Shown: positions 11,984 to 23,486, counted from the stretch's first letter. The stretch: 64,000 nucleotides of DNA from Larix kaempferi (GCA_027924585.1 BSBM01001719.1:8056001-8120000); one strand, 5' to 3'. Translations and numbers: made by a program. Notes: generated by a model not told the origin, from the sequence alone.

Positions 11984-13522
11984 ATGTATCTGGAAGGAGT
12001 TCCTTCTCTCAATCCATTCAACGATGATAAGTGGAAACCAAATATGACATCATATCTAAAGAGACATGGTCTTTTTGATGTGTGTACTCGTATTAAGAGA
12101 TATTTTTCTTCTGATGGAGAGAACGAAGATTGGATAGATGCTTGTGACGGAGCCTCAAGAAGCATATGTATTACTATGTTTTCCAATATGGAATACCTCA
12201 TTGATATTGATGAACATCCAAGTGATCTATGGACTAGATTGGATAGATTATTTGGAAATCAGGAGGAAGAGGTTGATGCTAGACATTTGGAAAACAATCC
12301 CAATGATACTTCCTCCAGTGCTCTCTCTATTCATGATTCGGCCTCCATCATCTCCCATGATGAATTTGTTCAAGTTAAATTCAAAATACAACACATGGTT
12401 TTAGTTGATCCATCTTATGATCTGAATTTTGAGCAAAATATGTCAGTTACTACTCTAGAAGTTGAAGAGATCCTTGGAATCTCTACTTCCCGTGAGCCTG
12501 CTGATGTGCAAGATGATGACCTACTGAACATCTTGGAAGTAAAATCTGATTTGGGAGGAAATGAATTCGCCCTCCTTGAGAAAAATATTCCTATGGACTC
12601 TTATTTTGTCATTGGCACATGTTTTCATAATTTCACCGAAGATGGAAGACTTTACCATTCGCTTGGGTTCAAGTCTCATGCATATCCTTGTGATTTTTGT
12701 TTTGATCTCATCCTTGTAGATTCAAAGGATATCATAAGAAACCATCCTCAAATTCTTGGCTCTGATTTGAAGTTCAAGTCGTCTCCATTATGTCATGGTT
12801 CATTTGATTTTGATCTCACTCCTGATAGTTTAAAGGAGATATCAAAGAACTACATACACTTTCATGGAGTTGATGCACCTGTTGATGTGCAAGATGATGA
12901 CCTACTAAGTATTTTGAAGGTAAAATCAGATTTGGAAGGTAATGCATTCGCTCTCTCTCATCAAATTATTTCTTTGGACTCCTATTTGGTCATTGGCACA
13001 TGTTTTCATAGTTTTACCGAAGATGGAAGACTCTATCATTCACTTGGGTTCATGACTCATGAACCTTTTTGTGATTTTGGTTTTGATTTCACTCTTGTTG
13101 GTTCAAAGGAGATCATGAGAAACCATCTTCCAATTCTTGGATCTGATTTGAATTCTAAGATACCGTGTTCCTTTGGTTATGATCTCACCTATGTTGGTTC
13201 AAAGGAGATCATGAGAAACCATCTTCCAAGCCTTGGATCTGACTTGATTGCATCCATTGTTGGAGAACTCAAGCACATGTTTTTGGAGCATGATTCATTT
13301 ATTACCAAGTGGAAGATAACTCTTTTTGAGAGAATGCTAGATCCAGATCCACAAGAACCTGAAGATCTATCACCTATTGGTTCAACTCCTATTGCAAAAT
13401 GGGACACCACCACTGTTGCATCCACCAGTGATCTTATTGAAGATATATCATCATCATTTCATAGTTTCTTGGTTATGATCTCACTTATGTTGGTTCAAAG
13501 GAGATATCAAAGAATGATCTAA
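11984..13522 (+). CDS. gag-like ORF with tandem internal repeats (element N), 512 aa
   Basis: Residues 1-120 look like a copia gag N-terminus: a PFNDDKWKPNMTSYL-type start and a DLWTRLDRLFGNQ motif, matching the position of the equivalent segment in element C. After that the sequence has two tandem units of about 125 residues, starting at DVQDDDLLNILEVKSDL (about 12507) and DVQDDDLLSILKVKSDL (about 12888). Both contain FVIGTCF/LVIGTCF and FTEDGRLYHSLGF. Shorter copies of a GSKEIMRNHLP motif follow at about 13105 and 13195. I do not recognise the repeat domain. There is no zinc knuckle or protease. The frame ends at 13522 in another repeat copy that continues in a different frame, so the original protein was probably longer. 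The first ATG is used as the start. Confidence 0.6.
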   Translation: MYLEGVPSLNPFNDDKWKPNMTSYLKRHGLFDVCTRIKRYFSSDGENEDWIDACDGASRSICITMFSNMEYLIDIDEHPSDLWTRLDRLFGNQEEEVDARHLENNPNDTSSSALSIHDSASIISHDEFVQVKFKIQHMVLVDPSYDLNFEQNMSVTTLEVEEILGISTSREPADVQDDDLLNILEVKSDLGGNEFALLEKNIPMDSYFVIGTCFHNFTEDGRLYHSLGFKSHAYPCDFCFDLILVDSKDIIRNHPQILGSDLKFKSSPLCHGSFDFDLTPDSLKEISKNYIHFHGVDAPVDVQDDDLLSILKVKSDLEGNAFALSHQIISLDSYLVIGTCFHSFTEDGRLYHSLGFMTHEPFCDFGFDFTLVGSKEIMRNHLPILGSDLNSKIPCSFGYDLTYVGSKEIMRNHLPSLGSDLIASIVGELKHMFLEHDSFITKWKITLFERMLDPDPQEPEDLSPIGSTPIAKWDTTTVASTSDLIEDISSSFHSFLVMISLMLVQRRYQRMI

Positions 13523-14037
13523 ACATTCATAGTTTTGATTCTACCTCAGTTGGTTCGAATCACATTCTTCATGATGATCTTCATATTATATTTTTGCAGC
13601 ATGATCGACACTTTCCCAAAAGGAAGATACCTCCTCCTTTGATTGATGATCAAGAGAGCGATACATCTGCACATGATACTTCAGATTCAGAATATGAATG
13701 TGGAGATGATGATGATGGAATGCTAGATCCAAATCCACAAGAACCTGAAGGTATAGTAACTAATGATGAAGATGAGTGAATGGGAGATCCAGATCCACAA
13801 GAACCTGAATATATCTCACCTGATGATCCTCCTCTTCCTCGATGGGAAGCCATTACACTCCGATCTGCCGGTAATTTTGTTGGTGATCCACATGATCATA
13901 GAAGAACCAGATCATATTTTCAGCATGGAAGGTTTCATCCTTCACACATTATTGATCCATTTCAGATTGATCGATCCTTCTTCGGAAAGGAAGGACACTT
14001 ACCTCCTTCAGGGGTGAGTGATGATATGCTACATTAG
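13523..14037 (+). pseudogene. Integrase-RT linker remnant of a copia pol (element N)
   Basis: Two frames (13594-13779 and 13780-14037) read through acidic repeats with DPNPQEPE and DPDPQEPE motifs, then PPLPRWEAITLRSAGN and HDHRRTRSYFQHGRF. The same order (PPQLPKWAQNTLQSVGSN, then DPRRTRVDFQRAGM) lies between integrase and RT in copia element C. N therefore kept this linker while losing the domains on both sides. The purine tract that marks the 3' end of the interior follows within 200 bases. Confidence 0.65.
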
Positions 14038-14229
14038 AATCCTTCAATCTATTTTGAGGGAGGGATTTCTTCCCACTATATTTTCGCTATTTCCTCACTT
14101 AGTTTATTTAAATTGATTGTACGAGATGACCTTTGGTCTCAGTCACCAAGGCCCTATTTTACTTTTTTCAGTTATTACCTCATAGTATAGCTTGAGAAGG
14201 GGTGTTGGAATAGTTACTGTTGCTATACC
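13747..14229 (+). repeat. First copy of a 3'-terminal tandem duplication in element N
   Basis: It matches 14230-14686 at high identity. It covers the acidic and linker region, the downstream non-coding part and a purine tract (gagaagggg), followed by about 10 bases of LTR start (tgttggaata). The copy therefore carries an internal polypurine tract and LTR stub. Confidence 0.75.
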
Positions 14230-14244
14230 TGAAGGTATAGCAAC
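14219..14244. repeat. Perfect 11-bp inverted repeat at the duplication junction
   Basis: gttgctatacc and ggtatagcaac are separated by four bases (tgaa). It sits where the two 3'-terminal copies of element N meet. Confidence 0.85.
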
Positions 14245-14686
14245 TAATGATGAAGATGAGTGAATAGGAGATCCAGATCCAAAAGAACCTGAATATCTCT
14301 CACCTGATGATCCTCCTCTTCCTCAATGGGAATCCATTACACTCCGATCTGCCGGTAATTTTGTTTGCGATCCATATGATCATAGAAGAACCAAATCATA
14401 TTTTTAGCATGGAAGGTTTCATCCTTCACACATTATTGATCCATTTCAGATTGATCGATCCTTCTTCGGAAAGGAAGGACACTTACCTCCTTCAGGGGTG
14501 AGTGATGATATGCTACATTAGAATCCTTCAATCTATTTTGAGGGAGGGCTTTCTTCCCACTGTGTTTTCGCTATTTCATCACTTAGTTTATTTAAATTGA
14601 TTATACGGGGTGACCTTTGGTCTCAGTCACCAAGGCCCTATTTTACTGTTTTTAGTTATTACCTCATAGCATAGCTTGAGAGGGAG
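14230..14686 (+). repeat. Second copy of the 3'-terminal tandem duplication in element N
   Basis: A tandem copy of 13747-14229. It ends in the functional-position purine tract gagagggag (14678-14686) directly before the 3' LTR. Its linker frame has a stop near 14405 not present in the first copy. Confidence 0.75.
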
Positions 14687-15509
14687 TGTTGGAATATTCT
14701 CCGCATCATTTTTTGGTTTTGCATGTCTGCATGCATTTTGCATGCATCCAGTCATCTGCATGTAATTGCATGCATCCAGTCATCATCTTGATGGTCCTCC
14801 CAGCACCTAGAGCTTGCTTCTAGGTCTCCAGAGCTTGTCTTCAGCCCCTAGTTGGCCTCCTACCTACCTCATGCACCCTATTTGACCTTTCTGCATGCCA
14901 AGTGTGCCTTTGCTCACCTACCACACTCAGTTAGTGCACCTTTTCTCACCTACCTTCAGTTATCACTCATTTAGAGTGCCCTTCTTCACCTACCAGGAGA
15001 TATCACTCAGTCAGTGGATGGATTGAGTAGTTCTTCCATTGATTGCTCATCCTAACAACCTATAGATCCTAGTTAGCTAGTTTTGGAGTGACACTTGACC
15101 CTATGACAACCTCATGAGCCCCCCTTGGAGTCTCCATTCCCTGATTTATTCCTAGATGGTTCTGTTAGACTCAGTTAGACACACTTGACTGACTATTACC
15201 ATTTATGACTAATACTACTGACTAGATGATGTCTCCATTGTTATCCAAGATAGACTTTGAGCTTGATTCGAATTCCCTACTTGGGTAATTCGAATCCTAT
15301 ATGATGCTACATCACATTTTATTGTAACACAATCATTACATTCATTATTTCACATAGTGCCAGCTTATAGTTGATGTATGATATTGATATTGTCCATTAT
15401 TCTGTGTTTATGAGTGATTATTGAGTGCATTTTTCTCTTCTTCTTTGCAAAATTCTTGAGAGTTTGATTGTGAGTTTGTTACAGTTGCTAGATCCCGTGT
15501 AGATTATCA
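14687..15509 (+). repeat. 3' LTR of element N
   Basis: It starts TGTTGGAATATTC after a purine tract and ends ...GATTATCA, colinear with the 5' LTR. After it the minus-strand gypsy D integrase sequence resumes. Confidence 0.85.
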
Positions 15510-17790
15510 CACCTCTCTTGCTCATGCGGAAGGACATGTCGTCGTAATATCTCATCTGGTCCCATTTTGTACAGCTGACCTGCAATCAACTGAAAATCTA
15601 TGGCTCATACAACTAGTTGCTTCTTTTGATTGGTATTGAATCCGGCCAGTGCCTCCCTTGCTGCTAAAAACTGAATGATTTTCCCATAATGGTCGTCGAC
15701 CATTCCAACTCTAAACAATTGAGCATCTGACAATTCTTTGTCAATGCTCCTTGGTTCCTCGCCAGACTCTATCCTTGAAAAGTGATATGGTCTTGCATTC
15801 AATCGTATGGGCTTTACGATTATCTCAAAATCAAACTCCTGGAATAATAACAACCATTGACAGATCTTCCCCCCCAGCACAGGCTTGTTCACCAGGTATT
15901 TCAGAACGGAATGATTGATGAACATTTTGAAGTGGCCCCCTAAGAGGTAGTGGTGAAATTTTTGTAAGGCATATACCATCACCAGCCCTTCCCTCTATGT
16001 GGTTGTATAATTCTTCTCCGCAGTAGACAGCTTCCTACTTGCGAAGGCTATCAGGTGGTCAATGTCGCATGTTCCTGGTTGGGCCAAGATAATGCCTAGT
16101 GCCACTGATGATGCATCAACATGGACATGAAACTCGTTTATCCAATCCAGAAATGCGAGTATGGGTGTTGCGACCATCTTCGCTTTCAATATGTCGAGAC
16201 TCTTCTGACACTCTGCGTTCCACTCAAACTTGGCGTCCTTTTTCAATAACTTCTCCATTGGTGCCGTAATGGCTGCATATCCTTGGATGAATTTCATGTA
16301 GTATCCCGTATGTCCCAACGTCGCTCGCAGTTGCTTGACCATCCTCGGTGGTGGGAGGTCGACAATGATTTCAATCTTCGTCGGGTCTACCAACATTCCT
16401 TCCTGGCAGACAATGTGCCCCAACAAAATACCAAAGGGAGTACAGAAGATGCACTTTTACAGGTTTAATGAGATTTGGTGTTTTCGACATCATTCCAGCA
16501 TTAGCCTTAAGTTTGCGACATGATCCTTGACCAACCCATACACTGTCTAGTCATCCATGTAGAGGGCAGGGATAATTTTAAGGACCCATACTTATTTAAA
16601 AGTGTATAAACCTTGGCGAATCTTACCAATTCCTAAAATGTCAACTATAAATTATTTGGCGATATTTTTCTAAAATTATTTCAATTTCTAAGGATTTTAT
16701 ATAGCTTATATAATAACTTGGCGATTTTTACAGTGAAAACATTTACCCCATCAAAATTGGGCGAAACAGGGTCTTCAAGAAATGTAAATGGGCAAATCAT
16801 TTTTTGGGAAAAAACATGGAAAAATAGCCCATGGGATAAATTTCGCCCCTAAAATGATCCTTGGTAGAGGGCAAGAAATTGATGGATGTAATCTTTGAAC
16901 ACCGCAACCACTAATCTTGAAAAAATTGTTGGAGCATTCTTCAACCCAAACAACATCACTGTATACTTAAAGCATCCCAGCTTCGTGACGAATGTATTCT
17001 TATGTCTATCTTCTTTTGCAATCTTGATCTAGTGATATCCGGAAAACCCATCCATGAATGAATATATCTCTTGACCTCCTACTCCTTCAAGAATCTCATC
17101 CGTGAATGGTGTCGGGAATGGATCGTTTAGGAAGGCATCATTCAGCTTCCGCAAATCGATGCATATTCGCACCTCGCCAGTTTTCTTATCCTAGACCACC
17201 ATTGGACTGATCCACTCGAATTCTTCGACCGGTTCTATAATTTCGGCTTCTAGGATCGTTTCAATATCATCTTGCACCCATTCTTTATACCTTGGATTCA
17301 ATCAATACGACCGCTGCTTGAATGGCTTTGCATCAGGTTTCAGGGGGATCTTCATTTCGCTTGTCCCAGGAAATTCCTTTCATCTCTGAGAATTTCGTTG
17401 GGAACAGATCCTAAAACTCATGCAGCAAATCCATCATCTTCACAATCGTCGACTCATCCCAGTAGTATCCTATTCTTGTGAACTTCAAGTTCTCCTCCGA
17501 CCCAATGTTCACCTTCTTAATATTCAATGGTTGCTGAAATTTGTCATATGGTATTCTTGGTGCCTCGACATTGCGACTACATTCTAATTCCGGCACATAT
17601 ATAGCCCTTGGATTATCCTCATCACCGGGCTCTCCTGTGATGTTATAACACTCCATCAACCTTTCTGGTGTCGGAGTCCATTGAAGTGCCATCAGTTTTT
17701 TTATCGGTAACGCTTCAAATATCCTTTCGCGGATCACCTGTAGTGCACTATGGATGAAGGGATTTTCATCTGAGAAAGAAAATGATCGGC
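15510..17790 (-). pseudogene. gypsy RT-RNase H with linker to integrase (element D), broken
   Basis: On the minus strand a pre-RT segment (17737-17411, ending GYYWDESTIVKMMDLLHEF) leads into RT: KTGEVRICIDLRKLNDAF near 17170 and FMDGFSGYH near 17040. The catalytic YMDD is at about 16560-16540, directly beside a MITE insertion. RT resumes with LLGHIVCQEGMLVDPTKI (16426 onward). RNase H shows HVHVDASSVALGIILAQPG and AEKNYTTT, a stop near 15990, then LQKFHHYLLGGHFKMF and a degraded C-terminus. The last part (15605-15510) encodes the start of the integrase zinc-finger domain. Stops near the YMDD site and at the RNase H junction make it inactive. Confidence 0.75.
16569..16864. mobile_element. 296-bp MITE with 9-bp target duplication
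   Basis: The sequence is flanked by the exact direct repeat tagagggca (16560-16568 and 16865-16873). Its ends are related inverted repeats: ggataattttaagg at the left and, on the other strand, ggatcattttaggg at the right. It has no coding capacity and is AT-rich. A 9-bp target duplication is typical of Mutator-like elements. It interrupts the RT of gypsy D next to the catalytic YMDD codons, so that copy was inactive after insertion. Confidence 0.75.
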
Positions 17791-18307
17791 TGAATCCAAT
17801 GGTAAGCTATTCCCAAGAGGTCATCCCGCGTCGCAGTTCTCCTGCGACATACCAACTCCATGTTACTTCATCCAACGTGGACGAATGCATGAACCCACTC
17901 CTGCTTCGCTCGTGAACCCCATTGGTGTTGACATGCGTCCAGATGTGCCTTCGTATCTGCTTGACCATCATATTTCTTGCTACCATACCCCATAGCTTCA
18001 CCGAACCGAACCTCCATGAGGCATCGACATAGTGGCCAAGTTGTGATAGTCGATTTGTACGCCACCCAACAGTGCGCAGGAGTAGCCTTCAAGGCTTCCT
18101 CCAAGGCCAATAGACGTTGCGGCTCTACCACTTTCTCCTCAAATTTAGTGAGAAACTTGCTCAAATTGGGAAATCCCTCGTATGTAGGTAGCGCACATTC
18201 CTCTGTGGCTACCCACCATAGAGACCGAGTTACCCATGCGCACCTTCTAAACGATACTTTGTGTAACTGGTTTTTCCAATTCTCAAGTGCCTCGTCTAAA
18301 TCTAATG
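17790..18307 (-). pseudogene. gypsy gag fragment (element D)
   Basis: The minus-strand frame 18164-17868 has ALKATPAHCWVAYKSTI and CRCLMEVRFGEAMGYGSKKY, followed in a shifted frame by the next part. The pattern fits a plant Ty3/gypsy gag of the type that precedes this RT family. It is cut at about 18307 by the chromovirus LTR1. I see no zinc knuckle or protease. Confidence 0.55.
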
Positions 18308-21021
18308 ATGCCGAACTAGCGATAAATTAACAAAAATTTAAAATTTTTAAAGTGGCAATAATTACTGAATTTGCTAATGCGGAACATAAAATAATAGTTA
18401 AATATCTTAACTAATTTAATGATAACAACACATCGAAATTCTTAAAACAAATTATGATGATAGTTGTATTTGCTAATGCTGAAATAAATGGATACTAGTC
18501 TTTTAACAAAAGACAATTTACGATCATAACACAAAAATACATCTTCACATTTGCTTGTGTTTAATTGTAAACTACATGTTGTACATAGGTTTGTACTATG
18601 ATTAATTTCTTGGTAAAGTACTGACAGTTTACTTTTGAATTATGACGAAGGGGTCCTACGAGGTACCCTGAGGTTTACTTAGCTGCATTTAGCTAAAGCA
18701 TTTGAACATGTTTCACTATGCAAAACGCAGGTAAAAATAATACGACAATTCAAGTGTTTAAGAGTGAATATGTTTCTTCAATTCATCGTCAATGTATTGT
18801 GAAAAACTCTAAGTACTTCCTTGCATGCAAGTTAATGAAGGTATGGATCTTTATCCTAATTCTCGTTTACATGCTAGTTTACAAGATTATTAGTGCTATC
18901 AGAATCCTGTCATCATTAGTCATTATGCAAGGAATAGTAATAACATGCACACTCACTATGTGAATAATTCTACTTATACACTGTTTTATATTAAGAAAAC
19001 TTGATTTCAGTGTGTGTATTTTAACTCTCAACTATTAGAATAACTATGGTAGCTCCTATAATTCTCCATCATAAGTCTATATAGAACTATGCTAAAATAG
19101 CAATTGTCTATTATAATATTAGCATCATATTATGATAATACTAATGTGAAATTACTACACTATGGAAACTAGACATTTCTATTTTATTATTTAAATATTG
19201 AATAAACTAGAGATAACAATATGAACTAAAGTTACGATGTCTGTAATATGGAATCCTAACTATACACTAAGTATTGAATAACCTTTATGAATACAATCTA
19301 TAATGATATGAAGTCATATAGTAACTAAGCAACCATGATAACTTGGTATTCTACGATTAAACCTTTGCAAAGTATTATAAATACAAATGTCGACTTTAAA
19401 CATGGAATATGTAAATAGTTAGTATATTGCAAACCCTAACTAGTCTTGCGATGTGATAAGGGACAGGCATTGAATGTTTATCTTGGTGGTAGGTTTTCAT
19501 ATCAAGTCAAGCATTAAAGTCACTTGCCTACAACGTTAAGTGGATTTCCTTGCTGGTGCCATCATGGCTGTCCATGAGGTTATGGATCAAGTGATAGTAA
19601 AACTCTAATGCTTTCAAATGTCGAGCTGTACACTGTTTTGACCCTTGGTTTAGTGAGCTGGTGTCATGGTGGAGTGGGAAATTAATATAGTATTAAGTGT
19701 AGTTGTTGCCCGAATTTTGACATGCCTTGTTGGCTTCACCTCCATCGTTGATCTCAAATATTTTGGACTTTGGATGAAGAACCTTAAAATCCACTACGTT
19801 TACGCGGTTATCATTTTCTTTTGTCATTCATTGTGTTGGGAAAGGTTCTATGGAGAGGCTGACAGGCTACTGCAATGTAGGGTTCAGTAGTTTCTATTTC
19901 GGAGGACTCCTTCCTCATGTTTGAACCTTGAACCTGTTGGGAGAACATACAAGTTCCAGGTCTTTGTCTTCCTGTAGAGTCGAGCCATATTTGCAGCCGT
20001 GGTAGCTATTCGGGGGTTTTTGTCAAAATATTTCAACTAAGGTTCGATTCTCATGCAAAAATAGACCTATGTTCTCAGAACTGGGACTTTCTCCAAAGTA
20101 ATTGACAGATGACTTCGTCGGTTTCGTCTGCTTATGATGTCTCTTACTCCAGAAACTACATTAATAAGGTAGTGTCTTCAGTTATGCAAAGGATAGTGGT
20201 ATTCGTAATGTTCCAAGTTTAAACTATGTGTATTTCTTCATTTAACCCCGCTCTAGTTTTTGTGGCAGGTGCATTCTTCATCGATAGTTTATAGAGTTCG
20301 AAATCTTGGTGGATTACTGTTGCTCTACCTACTTGGTAATCCTCGGTGGTTCCTCCCTCATAGGTTCTCCTTTGGCATGATTTGGCTGGTGTTTACAGTT
20401 TGACGAGAGTTGGAATTTCTATCCCTGACAAGGGTAATGTCCGAGGTTAAAAATGTTTTTAGGACAATATTGTAAGAGGATAAATCCTCAGTTTATGTTG
20501 CTATTCGGCTCAGTAGTGTTTTGCTGCGGTGTTTAAAATGAGTGTGAACTTGTTTTATGATGTGGTTGTTAGAGGAATAAACCCTATGTGGTTTATGAAC
20601 CTTGAAAGGTTTTCAATGTAAACTCTGTCAATGGTTTGACTGTATTAATAAATGTGAAAATAACCGTGAGCTGAGGGTTAACTCGTTTCTACAAAAGCTA
20701 GAAATTCTGGTGTTAATGTTTATAATTTTGTTTGAATATTGAAATGAAATTTTGTTTGTATAAGTTGATAATTTGGTTTAGAAAAACAAATGTTGTCTCC
20801 GACAGAGAGTTGTAGGTTACATATTTCTCGATAGATAATCCCTGTGCTTGTATTGTTTTCAAATTTGAGTTCGGAAGATGATGTTGTGCAAACTTGAAAT
20901 GTTATGTGTTTATAATGGCTATATGCCACAGGGTTCGACCTTGTTCCAACAGTCGAAACCCTACCCTGTTGGTTTCATTTGGTAGTTTTTGCCTTTTACT
21001 GTGTTAATAAAAGACTATGCT

Positions 21022-21750
21022 TGTTAACACCTAAAAAGTGCTCACTAGCTCATTCCCTTACTCACATGACCCATTTGTCCAGTTTTCCACCATCTGAGCC
21101 TCTGAAACCAACAAAAGGTCACCAAAAGACCTTAGTACACCCCTTTTTCCATTAAAAAAGATTATTTTTCCAAGAAAATCATAAAAAACCCTCAAAAAGG
21201 GTCCAAATTCCCAAAAATATTAAAAAGGGAATTAAAATATTATTTTTATTCAAAAAAGGAAAAAGGAGGGAAAAGTACCTAAACCATGTTGGTCAATACC
21301 ATTTGGTTTCCACAAAACCACAAATGGTATTCCTCACCACCAAAACCTATAAAAAGGTGGTAGGGGCTCCTCATTTCACATCCTTCCATTATCTCATCCT
21401 TATGCTGCTGAAATCTCCCTTGAGCACTTTTAGCCATTGAAGCAACCTTGGAGAAGGAGACCTCTTGGAGTTTGGAGCTACTCATCTTGGGAGTTGCTCA
21501 ACATCAACCTTCACCATTGAAGGTAATATCGCAAGCACTTGCTTGCCCCCCCCCATTTTTCAATACAAAAAATTATTTCTTATGTTTCTTGTTCTTGATT
21601 TTGACATGTTTACATTATTTGCTTAGATTCTTGCTTAGATTCATGAAAAGTATTGTTTATTTAGTTTATTGTTTTTATTTCTATTGAAACTGCTGCTACT
21701 AGTTAGCAGGTGCCCATAGCACTAAGCCTGGTTGCAAAACCGGGCCAACA
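21022..21750 (+). mobile_element. 729-bp solo LTR with 5-bp target duplication ATGCT
   Basis: It lies inside LTR1 and is absent from the matching position of LTR2 (about 31011) and LTR3 (about 46441). The ends are TGTTAACACC... and ...GGGCCAACA, flanked by atgct at 21017-21021 and 21751-21755. A TATA box (tataaaaa) at 21348 is followed by a plausible start region, so the LTR is oriented on the plus strand. No internal region is present, so it is a solo LTR. The family is not one of the others in this window. Confidence 0.9.
21348..21355 (+). promoter_or_regulatory. TATA box of the solo LTR
   Basis: tataaaaa in a GC-richer context, about 325 bases into the 729-bp LTR, a typical U3/R position. 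Confidence 0.6.
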
Positions 21751-23486
21751 ATGCTATCATTTGGTTAGTGGCCGAGAGCCAGCTCCATGTTTTTTTTCGT
21801 CAACTTAGTATTAAGATCTAGTGTTTATGTATTTCTATGTTTTGTTTTCATTTAAATTTCATGTAGGTATTGCATGGTAATTAAACATGAAATCGTAATC
21901 TATCTGGAAAATTGATGGTATTTGTATTTCAAATCTGAGTATAAGATTTTTACCATCGAACCAGTTATGAAACTGTAATGATTTGTTTTGCCCTATTTAG
22001 GGTTTCGATTCTATGTTTAAAGTTTTGCAAAAGAAAGTTAAAAATAACAATAGTACAGAGTTAGGGTTCTATCTATAATGAATGTGTTTAAATTTAATGA
22101 TTATAGTTGATACTAAATCAGATATTGAGAAATGAGTATTGCAATAAAATAGTGATATTTAGTGATGAAAATAATAAGTGTTTATTTATCGTTTGTAAGT
22201 AATAACTCTGTAAAGCAGAATATTTGCAGCTGTTAAAATTTCTAGAATATATACTGCCTGAAACAATTGGATTTATAACACCCTACTATTGAAATAGAAT
22301 ACATAGTATTCGCTTTCAATAATGGATAATGATAATTGAAAACTTAGTTTTGCACAGCGATGACATGTATTTCTTTCGTAACTAAGTACAGGAATGATAA
22401 ATATTTGTTTTATAATGTGTTATTCTAAATTCTTAGTTTAAACATACATAATTGATACTTCATAATTTAAAATAAATACTACAGTATTCATCTAATCATT
22501 CAATTGGCATTCTGCCCATCATTCATCTATATTAATATTACTTCTCTGTACTAGAGTACTATACAGAAAACAGTATAGGAAAAATAAATAAAGCATTTTA
22601 ATCAATCATCTCATCTACTCAACTATCATTATATAAAATCATCTCTAGGTTAGAAATTGAAACAATTTCTTCTGTATAACTGTAAATACTAAATCTATAA
22701 TATAGAAAATCATTTAACTATAAACAATAAGACAAAACAATAGAACCTGACTGACTGTAGGAGAAACAAACAACCCAAGGATCCTGTTCCACCCAACCTA
22801 TTCCTGAAGACATCCAAATTACTTTCCTTAGGACCCTCGAGCCTGTTCCCTGAACCACTAGAAAGAAGAATCTGTAGAAGCTTTAGGTCAATCTACTTGC
22901 AGCAACAAAGTAGTTCATCCAGTCATATAGACTTAACAATCAAAGAGACCTACACCAACACCTCTGGTTATTTCCTCAGAATATTTCAGCAACCTTACAA
23001 TGCACTTCCACTTAGCCTCGCTATTCAAATCTCTCAGTGATCACCTGATACACTTGAGGAATTATTTCTGCAGAAAATAATGTAGAGCTTCCTGCTCAGT
23101 TCGAATTACCTTATCTAGGCTGCCTAGGCGTTTTAGTGGTTAACCTGGTCATTAATGAGCCATCATCTCTCTTCCACCCACCTAGGGGATAATGCCACAA
23201 ATTTAGGGGTAGTTGTCCCATAACCAACAGCTAGTGGTGGAGTGCAAATGCTGACATTTGTCCCATGCCTTCTAAAAACTTCCATTCCTCCTAATGGGTC
23301 AGTGAACACTCATTTAACAGTTCCCTTGGGTGTTTGTCTCTTGTTTTTAGTTTATTAAATAATAATCAGTCATTACAATCATCCTTGACCAATATTTGGT
23401 CATAATTAAAAACTTTGTAATTATAATTTAATATAATTTTTTTGCAATAAAATAAATAGTCTCAAAATTTGGGTAGGTGACATACA

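Larger units (their letters stand above)
10723..15509 (+). mobile_element. Non-autonomous copia-derived LTR element N, nested in D
   Basis: Two LTRs of about 820 bp (10723-11542 and 14687-15509) flank a 3.1-kb interior that lacks protease, integrase, RT and RNase H. A tRNA-iMet-type primer site follows the 5' LTR and a purine tract precedes the 3' LTR. The interior has a gag-like N-terminus, tandem protein repeats, and a stretch matching the integrase-RT linker of copia element C. Flanking bases (cgtat on the left, cacct on the right) do not form an obvious target duplication. LTR divergence is about 9% over the first 220 bases I compared, so the insertion is old. Its LTRs resemble those of copia element C. 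Confidence 0.8.
8000..18307 (-). mobile_element. Ty3/gypsy element D (minus strand), interrupted and truncated
   Basis: On the minus strand the order is gag (from about 18307), a short linker, RT, RNase H, integrase (to about 9620), a non-coding stretch, a polypurine tract and a 3' LTR. The integrase zinc finger is split by the copia-derived element N (10723-15509), and the RT active-site region is split by a 296-bp MITE. The 5' LTR, primer site and start of gag are missing because the chromovirus LTR1 begins at about 18308. The missing part may lie beyond the window's right end if the whole chromovirus array inserted here. I see no recognisable aspartic protease between gag and RT. Confidence 0.75.
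18308..23486 (-). repeat. Chromovirus LTR1 (3' LTR of body G1), contains a solo LTR
   Basis: It aligns along its length with LTR2 (28349-32745) once the 734-bp solo LTR insertion (with target duplication) is removed, giving about 4.45 kb. In LTR2 the minus-strand ends are TGTATGTCACC... and ...GATGTTACA. The left edge here is degraded (agcgataaattaac instead of tcccgataaattcac), so 18308 is approximate. The LTR is mostly AT-rich and non-coding; short open frames in it look like chance. It has small deletions relative to LTR2, for example about 18 bp near 19205. Confidence 0.85.

Noticed and set aside
10718-15514. Target duplication of element N
   Set aside because: Left cgtat and right cacct do not match, so no duplication is claimed.
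18718-18963. Short plus-strand ORFs repeated in the chromovirus LTRs (also near 37949 and 47301)
   Set aside because: Hydrophobic, short, with different breaks in each LTR copy and lying in non-coding U5-like sequence; chance frames copied with the LTR.
20720-20929. Minus-strand 60-70-codon frame present in LTR1, LTR2 and LTR3
   Set aside because: Its length varies between copies and it has no recognisable features; its repetition reflects LTR duplication. Weak transcript potential cannot be excluded.
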